Part shown: positions 14,612 through 21,479 of the stretch, in pieces
How the letters are laid out: each line of letters begins with the position of its first letter
Numbering within the stretch: position 1 is the first letter of the stretch
Source of the DNA: Erysipelotrichaceae bacterium
GTDB lineage: Bacteria; Bacillota_I; Bacilli_A; Erysipelotrichales; Erysipelotrichaceae
Direction of reading: 5' to 3'
Assembly: GCA_017620435.1 (NCBI GenBank)
Contig: JAFZQL010000094.1
Location: 1 to 28,472, forward strand
Length of the DNA stretch: 28,472 nucleotides
Notes under the pieces: generated by a model
Told to the model about the DNA's origin: nothing
Databases searched by the model: none
Seen by the model: the letters and a program-made list of their open reading frames with translations, nothing else
Position numbers and translations under genes: made by a program

Positions 14612-15592
14612 ATGAAAAAGAAAGATCTGTTCCAATATGTTACAGTAGTGGCCTTCCTGGCTTTTCTGGCCGTTCTGGCCGTGTTTTCCGTTCCGGCAGT
14701 CAAAAAACTGGCGGAATGTTACGAGACAATAAAGAACGGCAATCTGGCAGAAGGCTTCATCGGAAACATCTACTACGACGACGGTTTATATATTGCGCTT
14801 GGCCATGGGATCGAGATCGTTGCGAATGAACCGAATGCTCAGCAAAGACTGACTGAATTCCTGCACAGTTCTCTTCTGTCCATTGATAAAACGATACTTT
14901 CCTGCAGTCTCTTCTATACAATGATCGGAGTGTCTTTCCTGCTGTACAATCTCTTCTCCAATGAGGAAGAAAGCGGAAAGAAGCAGGTCCTGAAAACTGC
15001 TCTCACAACGTTCCTTGTATTCGCATTCTATCTGGGAATGATCCTGACGGCCCATTTCATCTACCATGTTCCATTCTATGTTCCGGGAGCCAGGGAACTG
15101 CTGGCGATCGCTGCGGGAATCGCATCGATCATCGCCGGAAGCTGCGTCGCAGGTATGCTGATTAGGGCAGTTTCGTTCAAGAAGATCCTTTCCATTGTTC
15201 TGATTCCGGTAATCATTCTCTTCTTTATTCTCAGTACCGGTTTTGAAGCGAGGCTCTTCATGCCTTCCAGAATCGATTCGTTCGATTACGTCTATGAAAT
15301 GAAGGAAGAGATTCTGGATGAGAATTACGAAGGAGAAGTCTATTACGATGAAAACAAAAATGTCCTGGTGCTGGAAGGAACGGAGTATCCTCCTGAACAG
15401 GCCGACAATCCGGAATCTCTACGAAGCTTTTCAAGAATAGGAGCTTTCCTGTTTGAAGCGGCTGATCCTTATTCCGGAACCGGTCTCTTCCTGGCACAGC
15501 AGGCTGCGGATATTGGCAGCGATCCTCTGATTTCTGCGGGATATCTGCTGAAGGCAGCGCTATGGATTGCTTTGGCAAAATTCAAAAAATAA
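14612..15592 (+). CDS. Polytopic membrane protein with soluble domains, function unknown
   Basis: The 326-residue protein has one helix near 10-31, a 65-residue external loop (about 32-97), four helices clustered at about 98-117, 128-150, 162-187 and 192-212, and a polar C-terminal domain of about 110 residues containing VYYDENKNVLVLEG. The C-terminal domain begins after FEARLF and ends in a hydrophobic helix (SAGYLLKAALWIALAKFKK). I do not recognise the family. GGAG lies nine bases before the ATG and the gene follows the ECF-S-like gene closely, so the two probably form one transcript ending at 15593-15617. Confidence 0.75.
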   Translation: MKKKDLFQYVTVVAFLAFLAVLAVFSVPAVKKLAECYETIKNGNLAEGFIGNIYYDDGLYIALGHGIEIVANEPNAQQRLTEFLHSSLLSIDKTILSCSLFYTMIGVSFLLYNLFSNEEESGKKQVLKTALTTFLVFAFYLGMILTAHFIYHVPFYVPGARELLAIAAGIASIIAGSCVAGMLIRAVSFKKILSIVLIPVIILFFILSTGFEARLFMPSRIDSFDYVYEMKEEILDENYEGEVYYDENKNVLVLEGTEYPPEQADNPESLRSFSRIGAFLFEAADPYSGTGLFLAQQAADIGSDPLISAGYLLKAALWIALAKFKK

Positions 15593-15617
15593 AGTCTGTC
15601 AATTGACAGGCTTTTTT
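15593..15617. terminator. Terminator between convergent genes
   Basis: AGTCTGTC (15593-15600) pairs with GACAGGCT (15605-15612, one G-T pair) around AATT, followed by a T run on the plus strand. On the minus strand a T-rich tail also follows, so it can serve the acetyltransferase operon as well. Confidence 0.8.
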
Positions 15618-15640
15618 ATTGATGTATCGGGTCAGGACAC

Positions 15641-16276
15641 TTATTCTTCCCAGCCGTATTTCTCGCAGATCTCGTGCCAGGCTTCCTTGTCGATCAGTTC
15701 ATCTTTATACAGTTTTCTGCGGTCGTCATCCGTAATCTGTCTTTTCACTTTACATGGATTTCCCGAGGCGATGGACCAGTCGGGAATATCGCGGGTAACG
15801 ACGCTGCCCGCACCGATCACCACATTGTTTCCGACATGAATGCCCGGAAGGATCACGGTATTTGCCCCGATCCAGACGTTGTCGCCGATCGTGATCGGCT
15901 TGCCGTACTCGTAGGAAGAATTCCTGGTATCCGGATGGATCGGATGTCCGGCCGTATAGATCCCGACGTTCGGAGCGATCTGGCAATTGTCGCCGATCGT
16001 CACCGGAGCGGTATCCAGGATCGTACAGTTGTAGTTGGCATAGAAGTTCTTTCCGACATGGATACGGTTCCCGTAGTCGCAGTAAAACGGCGGATTCACA
16101 AAGGCCTCTTCTTTACAGTCAAGCAGTTCCTTCAGGATGCTTTTGATCAGATCGAAATCCGAACGGTCGCAGAAGTTCAGTCTCTGCAGTATCCTGCGGC
16201 ATTTTTTCTGTTCTTCCATGATCGTCTCATCGGAAACGTAGGCTATCTCTCGATTCATTCTTTCCCAGCTGTTCAT
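15641..16276 (-). CDS. Sugar O-acetyltransferase (maltose/galactoside type)
   Basis: The 211-residue acetyl-CoA-dependent enzyme has an N-terminal Mac domain (about 1-60, ending KELLDCKEEAFVNPPF) and a left-handed beta-helix of hexapeptide repeats (about 70-190). Motifs are YGNRIHVGKNFYANYNC, TAGHPIHPDTR with the catalytic His, and the repeats IGDNVWIGANTVILPG and VVIGAGSVVTRDIPD. It acetylates the 6-hydroxyl of a sugar in the cytosol, usually as detoxification. It is last in a minus-strand operon that starts with the methyltransferase at 18859. GGAGG precedes the ATG. Confidence 0.92.
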   Translation of the reverse strand: MNSWERMNREIAYVSDETIMEEQKKCRRILQRLNFCDRSDFDLIKSILKELLDCKEEAFVNPPFYCDYGNRIHVGKNFYANYNCTILDTAPVTIGDNCQIAPNVGIYTAGHPIHPDTRNSSYEYGKPITIGDNVWIGANTVILPGIHVGNNVVIGAGSVVTRDIPDWSIASGNPCKVKRQITDDDRRKLYKDELIDKEAWHEICEKYGWEE

Positions 16277-16290
16277 CAGTGTCCTCCGTT

Positions 16291-17133
16291 CTATCTGATC
16301 TTCTTCCCGATATGCATCTGTTTACGCCACTCGGGAACTTCACCGTCTTCAGCCCAGTATTCATCAATGGAAACGATCTTGTCATCTTTCAGCCGGATGA
16401 AACTCACCACATGATGCGATTCGTTTCCTTCCTTCGGGTAGACTCTCGCAGCTACGACCGCCTCATCGCCATACTCTTCCAGTCTCTCGATTTCGCCCTC
16501 CCAGGAATCCGGATATTCGCAGTTTGCCCGAATGTATTCCTCTACCGTGAAAGATTCATTGCTACAGTGCCAGCGGATCACGGCATCTTCACAAAAATAT
16601 GTACCAAGCCTGTCTTCATTCTGACTGATTACATCGTTAAAGAACGTTTTGGCATCCATCTTCTGCTGCTGAACGGCATTGTATCCGTTGCGGAATTCTT
16701 TACCTTGATCATAAGCCTCGATCTCCGACAAAGACAGATCTCCCTTTCCGTCATAGCGGTAGAAACGGCCGCTCCCGGCGATAAATTCCAGGATGCAGTA
16801 ATCCTCGTCTTCAACACCCTTCGGGTAGTACTTCTCATCCCCTTCATTCCACAGCAGTTCTCTGTATTCTTTCTCAAAATGAATCACAAAACAGCCGTAC
16901 AGGCATAGTCCTTCAAAAGAAGAATCATCGGAAAAGTACAGACAGCCCTTCCCGTTTTTCATCAGACTCCGTACATGGGATGAACCTGTATTCGTCGAAA
17001 TCAGATGTCTGCCCAGCCCCTTGTGCCAGACGCAGAAAACTCTACGAATATTCTGTATTCCCTCTTCATCGGTATAGCCCATGGTCGCAAATAGCGATCG
17101 ATTTATGAGATTCATCATTTCATCTTTTGTCAT
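16291..17133 (-). CDS. Fusion of a PNPOx-like flavin domain and a SnoaL/NTF2-like domain
   Basis: The 280-residue protein combines two folds. Residues about 1-135 resemble a split-barrel flavin- or heme-binding protein of the pyridoxamine-phosphate-oxidase group (FATMGYTDEEG, then HLISTNTGSSHVRSLMKNGK and CLYFSD, the usual cofactor-binding strand order). Residues about 150-275 resemble a SnoaL-like NTF2 fold (TFFNDVISQNEDRL, DAVIRWHCS, then VVSFIRLKDDKIVSIDEYW). Neither a specific reaction nor a ligand is visible. It lies in an operon with a P-loop kinase upstream and an acetyltransferase downstream, with a good AGGGAGG site. The domain calls rest on pattern, not search. Confidence 0.7.
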   Translation of the reverse strand: MTKDEMMNLINRSLFATMGYTDEEGIQNIRRVFCVWHKGLGRHLISTNTGSSHVRSLMKNGKGCLYFSDDSSFEGLCLYGCFVIHFEKEYRELLWNEGDEKYYPKGVEDEDYCILEFIAGSGRFYRYDGKGDLSLSEIEAYDQGKEFRNGYNAVQQQKMDAKTFFNDVISQNEDRLGTYFCEDAVIRWHCSNESFTVEEYIRANCEYPDSWEGEIERLEEYGDEAVVAARVYPKEGNESHHVVSFIRLKDDKIVSIDEYWAEDGEVPEWRKQMHIGKKIR

Positions 17134-17147
17134 CCGTTCTTTCCTCC

Positions 17148-17699
17148 CTACAGTCCGAAGGTCTCCTTGATCAGCTTCGCCACGACATCGGCTCCCTTGT
17201 CGGAATTGTCGATCCGCAGATAATTGTCAAAGGGGATCTCTCCCTCATAGCTGACACATCTGTGGTTCCTGTCATCATCGATCAGACGCCGGTTCGAGAT
17301 CTCGATGTCTCTTTTGGAAGCCTTGTGCTGCAGACGGTTTTCACTGATGTTTCTTTCCAGTCTGATCTCCTGCGACGCGATCAGTTCGACATAATAGAAT
17401 TCCGTTCCATAAGGTTCGAATATCTCTTTTACGTGTTCCAGATATACCCACTCCTCCGGCAGATCGAAATCCATCATCAAGGTAAAGATCATTCCATAAT
17501 TGTCGGAAGCCGCAAAGTTCCTGAATATGACATCCCGGATCTCGGAAACGGTCTTTCCGTCATAGCTGCCGAAGATCTCGATGACAGGTTCGATCGTCAT
17601 GTGATTGTGAAAAAGTCTCAGATCCGTGATCTTCGCCAGTTCCTGTCCGACCGTCATCTTGCCGACAGCCGCATCGCCTATGATAAACACGAATTTCAT
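17148..17699 (-). CDS. P-loop kinase / AAA-like nucleotide-binding protein
   Basis: The 183-residue protein has an N-terminal Walker A GDAAVGKMT (8-16), in which Met takes the place of the usual Ser/Thr after the lysine and Thr follows. The segment LFHNHMTIEP is characteristic of a widespread, poorly described family of small kinases annotated as shikimate kinase-like or adenylate-kinase-like AAA proteins. A lid-like arginine region (EIRLERNISENR) and a DNSD near the end fit the kinase plan. The substrate is unknown. The ATG overlaps the methyltransferase stop (ATGA). Confidence 0.78.
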   Translation of the reverse strand: MKFVFIIGDAAVGKMTVGQELAKITDLRLFHNHMTIEPVIEIFGSYDGKTVSEIRDVIFRNFAASDNYGMIFTLMMDFDLPEEWVYLEHVKEIFEPYGTEFYYVELIASQEIRLERNISENRLQHKASKRDIEISNRRLIDDDRNHRCVSYEGEIPFDNYLRIDNSDKGADVVAKLIKETFGL

Positions 17700-18859
17700 A
17701 TGTCACCTTTTAACGTCAAAGGGACAAGCGTTTCTACCAGCGGGGTATTCGGAAACATGTCGTAGCCTTTGACTGTTTGTATCTGATAATTCTTCTGCAG
17801 AAGCTTCAGATCCTTCTCCAGGGTTTCGGGATCACAGGAAAGATAGACGATCCTGCCGATCTTTGATCGCAGTATGGTTTCAGTCAGTTCCTGATCCAGG
17901 CCGGTAAGCGGTGAATCAACGACCAGCACATCGATGTTTTCTTTCTCCAGGATACGGGTGATCGCTTTAGAAACATCATCACAGATAAAGGAAAGATTCC
18001 TGAGTCCGTTTCTTTTCGCATTCTCCGCCGCAGTATTTACGGCTTCCTTCTCCGCTTCGATCCCAATCAATTCTTTGGCTTTTCTACTTAGGTACAGCGA
18101 GATCGTTCCGATACCGCAGTAGGCGTCAATTACCCGATTACTTCCTTCAGGAATCAGTGCTGCGGCATCCTGACAGATCCTCTCCGCCTGATCCTTATTC
18201 AGGGGAAAGAAAGCCTTCGGACCTAAATACAGAGAATACTCTCCCATCTTCACCGTGATCTTCTCTTTGCCATACAGCAGTTTCACTTTCTCCGGCATCA
18301 TCCCGACAGGATCTTCCTTAGTGTTGATACCCTGATAGATGGAAACAAGGTGCTGTATCCCGGAGAGATCCTTAACCGTTTTATGATCCAGAACATCATT
18401 GCCGGTAATGATGACCGCCTGGTATTCAGTATTGAATCCCCTGACGATCAGCTGTCTGATCCCTTTCTTTTCTGCATGACTGTAGGCAGAGCAGTGGTGA
18501 CTGTTCAAGACCTGCAGGATGGCCAGTCTCGTTCTTTCTACCGGGATGTCATGGACGGGACACTGTTCGATGGCGATCGGAAGATCATTTCCGGAACGGT
18601 ATACCGCCGATACCAGACTCCCGTTCTCTTCAATGACCGGAAGACTGCTGCAGTTTCTATAGTAGAGATAGTCTTCACTTGGAAAGATATCGCCGATCTC
18701 TTGCGTATATCCGGCATATTGATACAGAGCCTCTTTCAGAAGCTCCTTCTTGACCGCAAGCTGTTTCTGATAATCCAGAGGCATCAGCGTACATCTTCCG
18801 CACTCCTTTTGATACAGACAGGCGCAGGAGACACTTTCTTCATTGATATCCGGTTTCAT
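17696..18859 (-). CDS. TrmA/RlmD-family RNA (uracil-C5) methyltransferase-like protein
   Basis: The 387-residue SAM-dependent enzyme has an N-terminal Fe-S site C-x5-C-x2-C (Cys14, 20, 23) with a fourth Cys at 100, a SAM site IDAYCGIGTISLYL, and the nucleophile Cys in VYLSCDPETLEKDL. It starts directly at the Fe-S motif, so the TRAM domain of classical RlmD is absent. The usual DPPR motif reads DSPLTGLDQE, an unusual change. It likely methylates C5 of a uridine in rRNA or tRNA; the site is not predictable. There is no Shine-Dalgarno, and the gene begins 15 bases beyond the terminator of the upstream operon. Confidence 0.85.
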   Translation of the reverse strand: MKPDINEESVSCACLYQKECGRCTLMPLDYQKQLAVKKELLKEALYQYAGYTQEIGDIFPSEDYLYYRNCSSLPVIEENGSLVSAVYRSGNDLPIAIEQCPVHDIPVERTRLAILQVLNSHHCSAYSHAEKKGIRQLIVRGFNTEYQAVIITGNDVLDHKTVKDLSGIQHLVSIYQGINTKEDPVGMMPEKVKLLYGKEKITVKMGEYSLYLGPKAFFPLNKDQAERICQDAAALIPEGSNRVIDAYCGIGTISLYLSRKAKELIGIEAEKEAVNTAAENAKRNGLRNLSFICDDVSKAITRILEKENIDVLVVDSPLTGLDQELTETILRSKIGRIVYLSCDPETLEKDLKLLQKNYQIQTVKGYDMFPNTPLVETLVPLTLKGDI

Positions 18860-18867
18860 ATCTATAT

Positions 18868-18897
18868 CTTATCAAAAAAAGACTTCACTGATGTGAA
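18868..18897 (-). promoter_or_regulatory. Candidate promoter embedded in a terminator
   Basis: TTCACA (18892-18897) lies inside the terminator stem and is 18 bases from GATAAG (18868-18873) on the minus strand. The ATG at 18859 follows after eight bases, so a transcript would be almost leaderless. The -10 match is only moderate. Confidence 0.3.
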
Positions 18898-18900
18898 GTC
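18874..18900 (-). terminator. Terminator of the pckA-oad operon
   Basis: On the minus strand GACTTCAC and GTGAAGTC (18893-18900 and 18881-18888) form a perfect eight-pair stem with a four-base loop, then seven Ts. It follows the 44-codon gene by three bases. Confidence 0.88.
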
Positions 18901-18903
18901 CGA

Positions 18904-19038
18904 TTATTCTCTGCTGTCTGAGATCCGGTTCAGAACGATGACCGACAGGGCAATCAGTCCCAGAGCCGTAAACAGTCCCAGTTCTCCCTTTAAAAGATAA
19001 GGAAGATTGATAATGAAGTTGACAGGTGTAAATTCCAT
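18904..19038 (-). CDS. 44-residue single-helix membrane protein, probable extra subunit of the Na+ decarboxylase
   Basis: This short frame starts at ATG 19036-19038 and stops at TAA 18904-18906. AGGAGG (19047-19052) is eight bases before the ATG and overlaps the oadB stop. The peptide has an amphipathic start (MEFTPVNFIINLPYLL), then KGELGLFTALGLIALSVIVL as one membrane helix and a short polar end (NRISDSRE). The K-G-x-L-G-L-F pattern recalls the membrane helix of OadG-like and MmdE (epsilon) subunits, so it may stabilise the OadB/OadG membrane complex. It is the last gene of the operon, directly before the terminator. The assignment rests on context and pattern. Confidence 0.7.
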   Translation of the reverse strand: MEFTPVNFIINLPYLLKGELGLFTALGLIALSVIVLNRISDSRE

Positions 19039-19050
19039 ACTATGATCCTC

Positions 19051-20169
19051 CTACATAAAGAAACTCATGATCAGACCGCCGGCAATGACCGAAGCGATCT
19101 GACCGGAAACGTTGACACCCATGGAATGCATCAGCAGGAAGTTCTGATTATCCTCCTGCAGTCCCATTTTGTGGATGATCCTGCCCGACATCGGGAAAGC
19201 GGAAATGCCTGCCGCACCGATCATCGGATTGACTTTCTTCTTCAGGAAGAGATTCAGGAACTTGGCAAAGAGCACACCGCCTGCCGTATCAAAGACAAAG
19301 GCAAACAGTCCCAGTCCCAGGATCATCAAGGTATCGACCTGCAGGAAACGTTCCGCCTGCATCTGGGAAGCGACCGTGATGCCCAGCATCAGCGTGATCA
19401 TATTGGCCATGGCGCCCTGTGCCGTATCGGACAGGCCGTTAAGCACACCGCACTCTTTCAGAAGATTGCCGAACATCAGGAAACCTACCAGAGAAACAGA
19501 TGCCGGAGAGATCAGACCGGCAATTACGGTGATGATGATCGGGAACAGTACTCTGGTCATCTTGGATACGGCTTTCGGTTCATAATCCATCCGGATCAGT
19601 CTTTCCTTTCTTGTCGTCAGCAGACGGATGACAGGAGGCTGAATGATCGGTACGAGAGCCATGTAGGAATAAGCCGCAACCATGATCGGTCCAAGATAGG
19701 ACGAATGCAGTACCTGGGCGACAACGATGGCAGTAGGACCGTCGGCAGCACCGATGGTAGCGATGGATGCGGCATCGTTGGTCGGGAAAAACATGGATGC
19801 GATACAGAAGGTAAAGAAAATGCCGAACTGCGCAGCCGCACCGAAGATCATCAGTACCGGGTTGGAAAGCAGTGGACCGAAATCGCACATTGCGCCGATG
19901 CCGATAAACAACAACAGCGGAAACAGTTCATTCGCGATTCCCGCATTGTATAAAGCCGTTAGAGGTCCTTCCTGCAGGATACCGCTGACATACTGGTCCA
20001 CAGCACCGGAAAACGGCAGGTTAACCAGAATGGCTCCGAATCCGATCGGCAGCAGCAATGAAGGTTCCATTTCCTTCACGATGGCCAGATAGATCAGGAT
20101 CCCTCCGATCGCCCACATCGTAACCTGCTGCCAGGTCAGGGCAAACAGATTCTCATAAAGAAAACTCAT
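19051..20169 (-). CDS. oadB: Na+-translocating decarboxylase beta subunit (OadB)
   Basis: The 372-residue membrane carboxybiotin decarboxylase couples CO2 release to Na+ export. Residues shown to be essential in the Klebsiella OadB are kept with the same spacing: Asp143 in GAADGPTA, Tyr169 in AAYSYMALVP, and Asn314, Gly318, Ser323 and Arg330 in NPMIGAAGISAFPMSGR. About nine hydrophobic segments are present. An ATG two codons upstream (20175) touches AGGAGG directly, so the ATG at 20167-20169, six bases from the ribosome site, is the better start. Gene order places it after birA and before the 44-residue protein. Confidence 0.95.
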   Translation of the reverse strand: MSFLYENLFALTWQQVTMWAIGGILIYLAIVKEMEPSLLLPIGFGAILVNLPFSGAVDQYVSGILQEGPLTALYNAGIANELFPLLLFIGIGAMCDFGPLLSNPVLMIFGAAAQFGIFFTFCIASMFFPTNDAASIATIGAADGPTAIVVAQVLHSSYLGPIMVAAYSYMALVPIIQPPVIRLLTTRKERLIRMDYEPKAVSKMTRVLFPIIITVIAGLISPASVSLVGFLMFGNLLKECGVLNGLSDTAQGAMANMITLMLGITVASQMQAERFLQVDTLMILGLGLFAFVFDTAGGVLFAKFLNLFLKKKVNPMIGAAGISAFPMSGRIIHKMGLQEDNQNFLLMHSMGVNVSGQIASVIAGGLIMSFFM

Positions 20170-20180
20170 ATTCATCCTCC

Positions 20181-20891
20181 TTAAAGATGGAAACTGATCT
20201 CTGAAGATCTGAGATTCTTTCTTAGATCCTTACAGATCACTTCCAGAGTATAGCCGGGCCTGTTCCCCAATACATGGACAGCCTCCTTTTTGTCTTCGAT
20301 CAAGGCATAGACATCTTTGTCTCTCAGATAGTCGTAACGGCTGATCTGCGCATGGAAATCATGTCCCTTGTTTAACTGATTCAGGCCTTCTGTCAAAGCC
20401 TTGCATACATCATCTTCCAGCTGATCCAGATCTGTATCCCTGCCCGTCAGCATTCTCATGGAAACAGGCTTTTGCCGATAGTCTCCCGAAAACTCCTTCT
20501 GATTGACATTCAGGCCGATCCCAATAATCAGACATTCCAGTCTATCGGTTGATACACTCTCCAGCAGGATGCCACAGATCTTCTCGTCCTTCACATAAAT
20601 GTCGTTTGGCCATTTGATGCCTAGATCCTTGATACCGTATCCTTCCAGGACCTTCAGGATGAGATAGGCTGATACCGTTGAGATGGCATCGACATGTCTT
20701 AGATACTTCTCATCCTTCAGCAGTAAAGAAAGATAAAGATTCCCCTCTTGGCTTTCCCAGGATCTTCCTCTTCTGCCTCTTCCCGCGGTCTGCAGCCGAG
20801 CAGAGACAGAAGTCATATCCTCCAGAGTTCGATAGTTCTCTTTCAGCCAGGTATTGGTTGAATCGATTTCCTTGAAATGAATCTTGTTCAT
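20181..20891 (-). CDS. birA: Biotin-protein ligase
   Basis: The 236-residue enzyme activates biotin with ATP and attaches it to the carrier lysine. It has IDSTNTWLKEN, the biotinyl-AMP loop GRGRRGRSW (38-46), KWPNDIYV and KICGILLE, followed by IIGIGLNVNQ. The N-terminal DNA-binding domain of regulatory BirA proteins is absent, so it is a ligase only. It overlaps the biotin-carrier gene (TAATG), an arrangement that ties synthesis of ligase and substrate together. Its C-terminal SH3-like part ends at the AGGAGG used by oadB. Confidence 0.95.
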   Translation of the reverse strand: MNKIHFKEIDSTNTWLKENYRTLEDMTSVSARLQTAGRGRRGRSWESQEGNLYLSLLLKDEKYLRHVDAISTVSAYLILKVLEGYGIKDLGIKWPNDIYVKDEKICGILLESVSTDRLECLIIGIGLNVNQKEFSGDYRQKPVSMRMLTGRDTDLDQLEDDVCKALTEGLNQLNKGHDFHAQISRYDYLRDKDVYALIEDKKEAVHVLGNRPGYTLEVICKDLRKNLRSSEISFHL

Positions 20892-21232
20892 TACTCCAGG
20901 ATCATCAGAACATCCTTGTTTCTGACATCCGAACCCTTGCCTACGAGAATGTCCTTTACAATTCCTTCATATGCGGACTGGATCTCATTTTCCAGCTTCA
21001 TTGCTTCGATGATGGCAACAGTCTGTCCTTTCCTGACGCTGTCACCCTTTTTCACGACCACATCCAGGATCTTGCCGGCGATCGGCGCCAGGATCTGTTT
21101 CTCTCCTGCTTCCGCTTTGGCTTTTACTTCTTCTTTCACCGGTACAGATTCTGTCTTCTTCTCTATTGCATCGACAGCTTCTACTTCGACTTCATAGACC
21201 TTGCCATTGACTTTCACTTTATAGATCTTCAT
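20891..21232 (-). CDS. Biotin carboxyl carrier subunit of the decarboxylase
   Basis: The 113-residue protein has a short N-terminal strand region (KIYKVKVNGKVYEVEVE), a charged Lys/Glu/Ala linker (about 20-46) and a lipoyl/biotinyl domain (47-113) with biotinyl Lys79 in EAMKLEN. Carboxyl groups move from the OadA active site to OadB on this lysine. The most common motif is AMKM; AMKL is a small variant. As in citrate-fermenting lactic bacteria (OadH), the carrier is separate from the alpha subunit. The start codon overlaps the end of the upstream small membrane subunit gene region. Confidence 0.93.
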   Translation of the reverse strand: MKIYKVKVNGKVYEVEVEAVDAIEKKTESVPVKEEVKAKAEAGEKQILAPIAGKILDVVVKKGDSVRKGQTVAIIEAMKLENEIQSAYEGIVKDILVGKGSDVRNKDVLMILE

Positions 21233-21233
21233 C

Positions 21234-21470
21234 TTATCCTACCTCTTTCACACTGATCACTCTGACGTTGCGATGTTCCTCGTTACGGCATTCGATGGCC
21301 GCCACCAGAGCGGCTACCGTTTTATATTCATCGTTCAGATCAAGCGGCTCTGCTTTTTCTGTAACCTGTTCCGGTTTCTTTCTTTTCTTCAGTTTCAGGA
21401 AGATGAACAGAAGCAGGAGATAGCCGATGATCGCTATGATGCCTGAATAATTGTTCCATATCTCTTTCAT
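21234..21470 (-). CDS. OadG-like small membrane subunit of the decarboxylase
   Basis: The 78-residue protein has one N-terminal membrane helix (about 10-27), a basic stretch (LKLKKRKKPEQ), and a soluble C-terminal helix with EYKTVAALVAAIECRNEE and a closing NVRVISVKEV strand, the pattern of gamma/delta subunits of Na+ pumping decarboxylases (OadG/OadD). It anchors the alpha-carrier parts to OadB. The ribosome site AGGAGA overlaps the oadA stop codon. With the 44-residue protein the operon has two single-helix subunits. Confidence 0.85.
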   Translation of the reverse strand: MKEIWNNYSGIIAIIGYLLLLFIFLKLKKRKKPEQVTEKAEPLDLNDEYKTVAALVAAIECRNEEHRNVRVISVKEVG

Positions 21471-21479
21471 GATCTTCTC

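Noticed and set aside
19042..19953. 303-codon plus-strand frame opposite oadB
   Set aside because: It is the shadow of oadB, whose essential residues are all conserved. Its translation is a His/Gln/Arg-rich string without domains.
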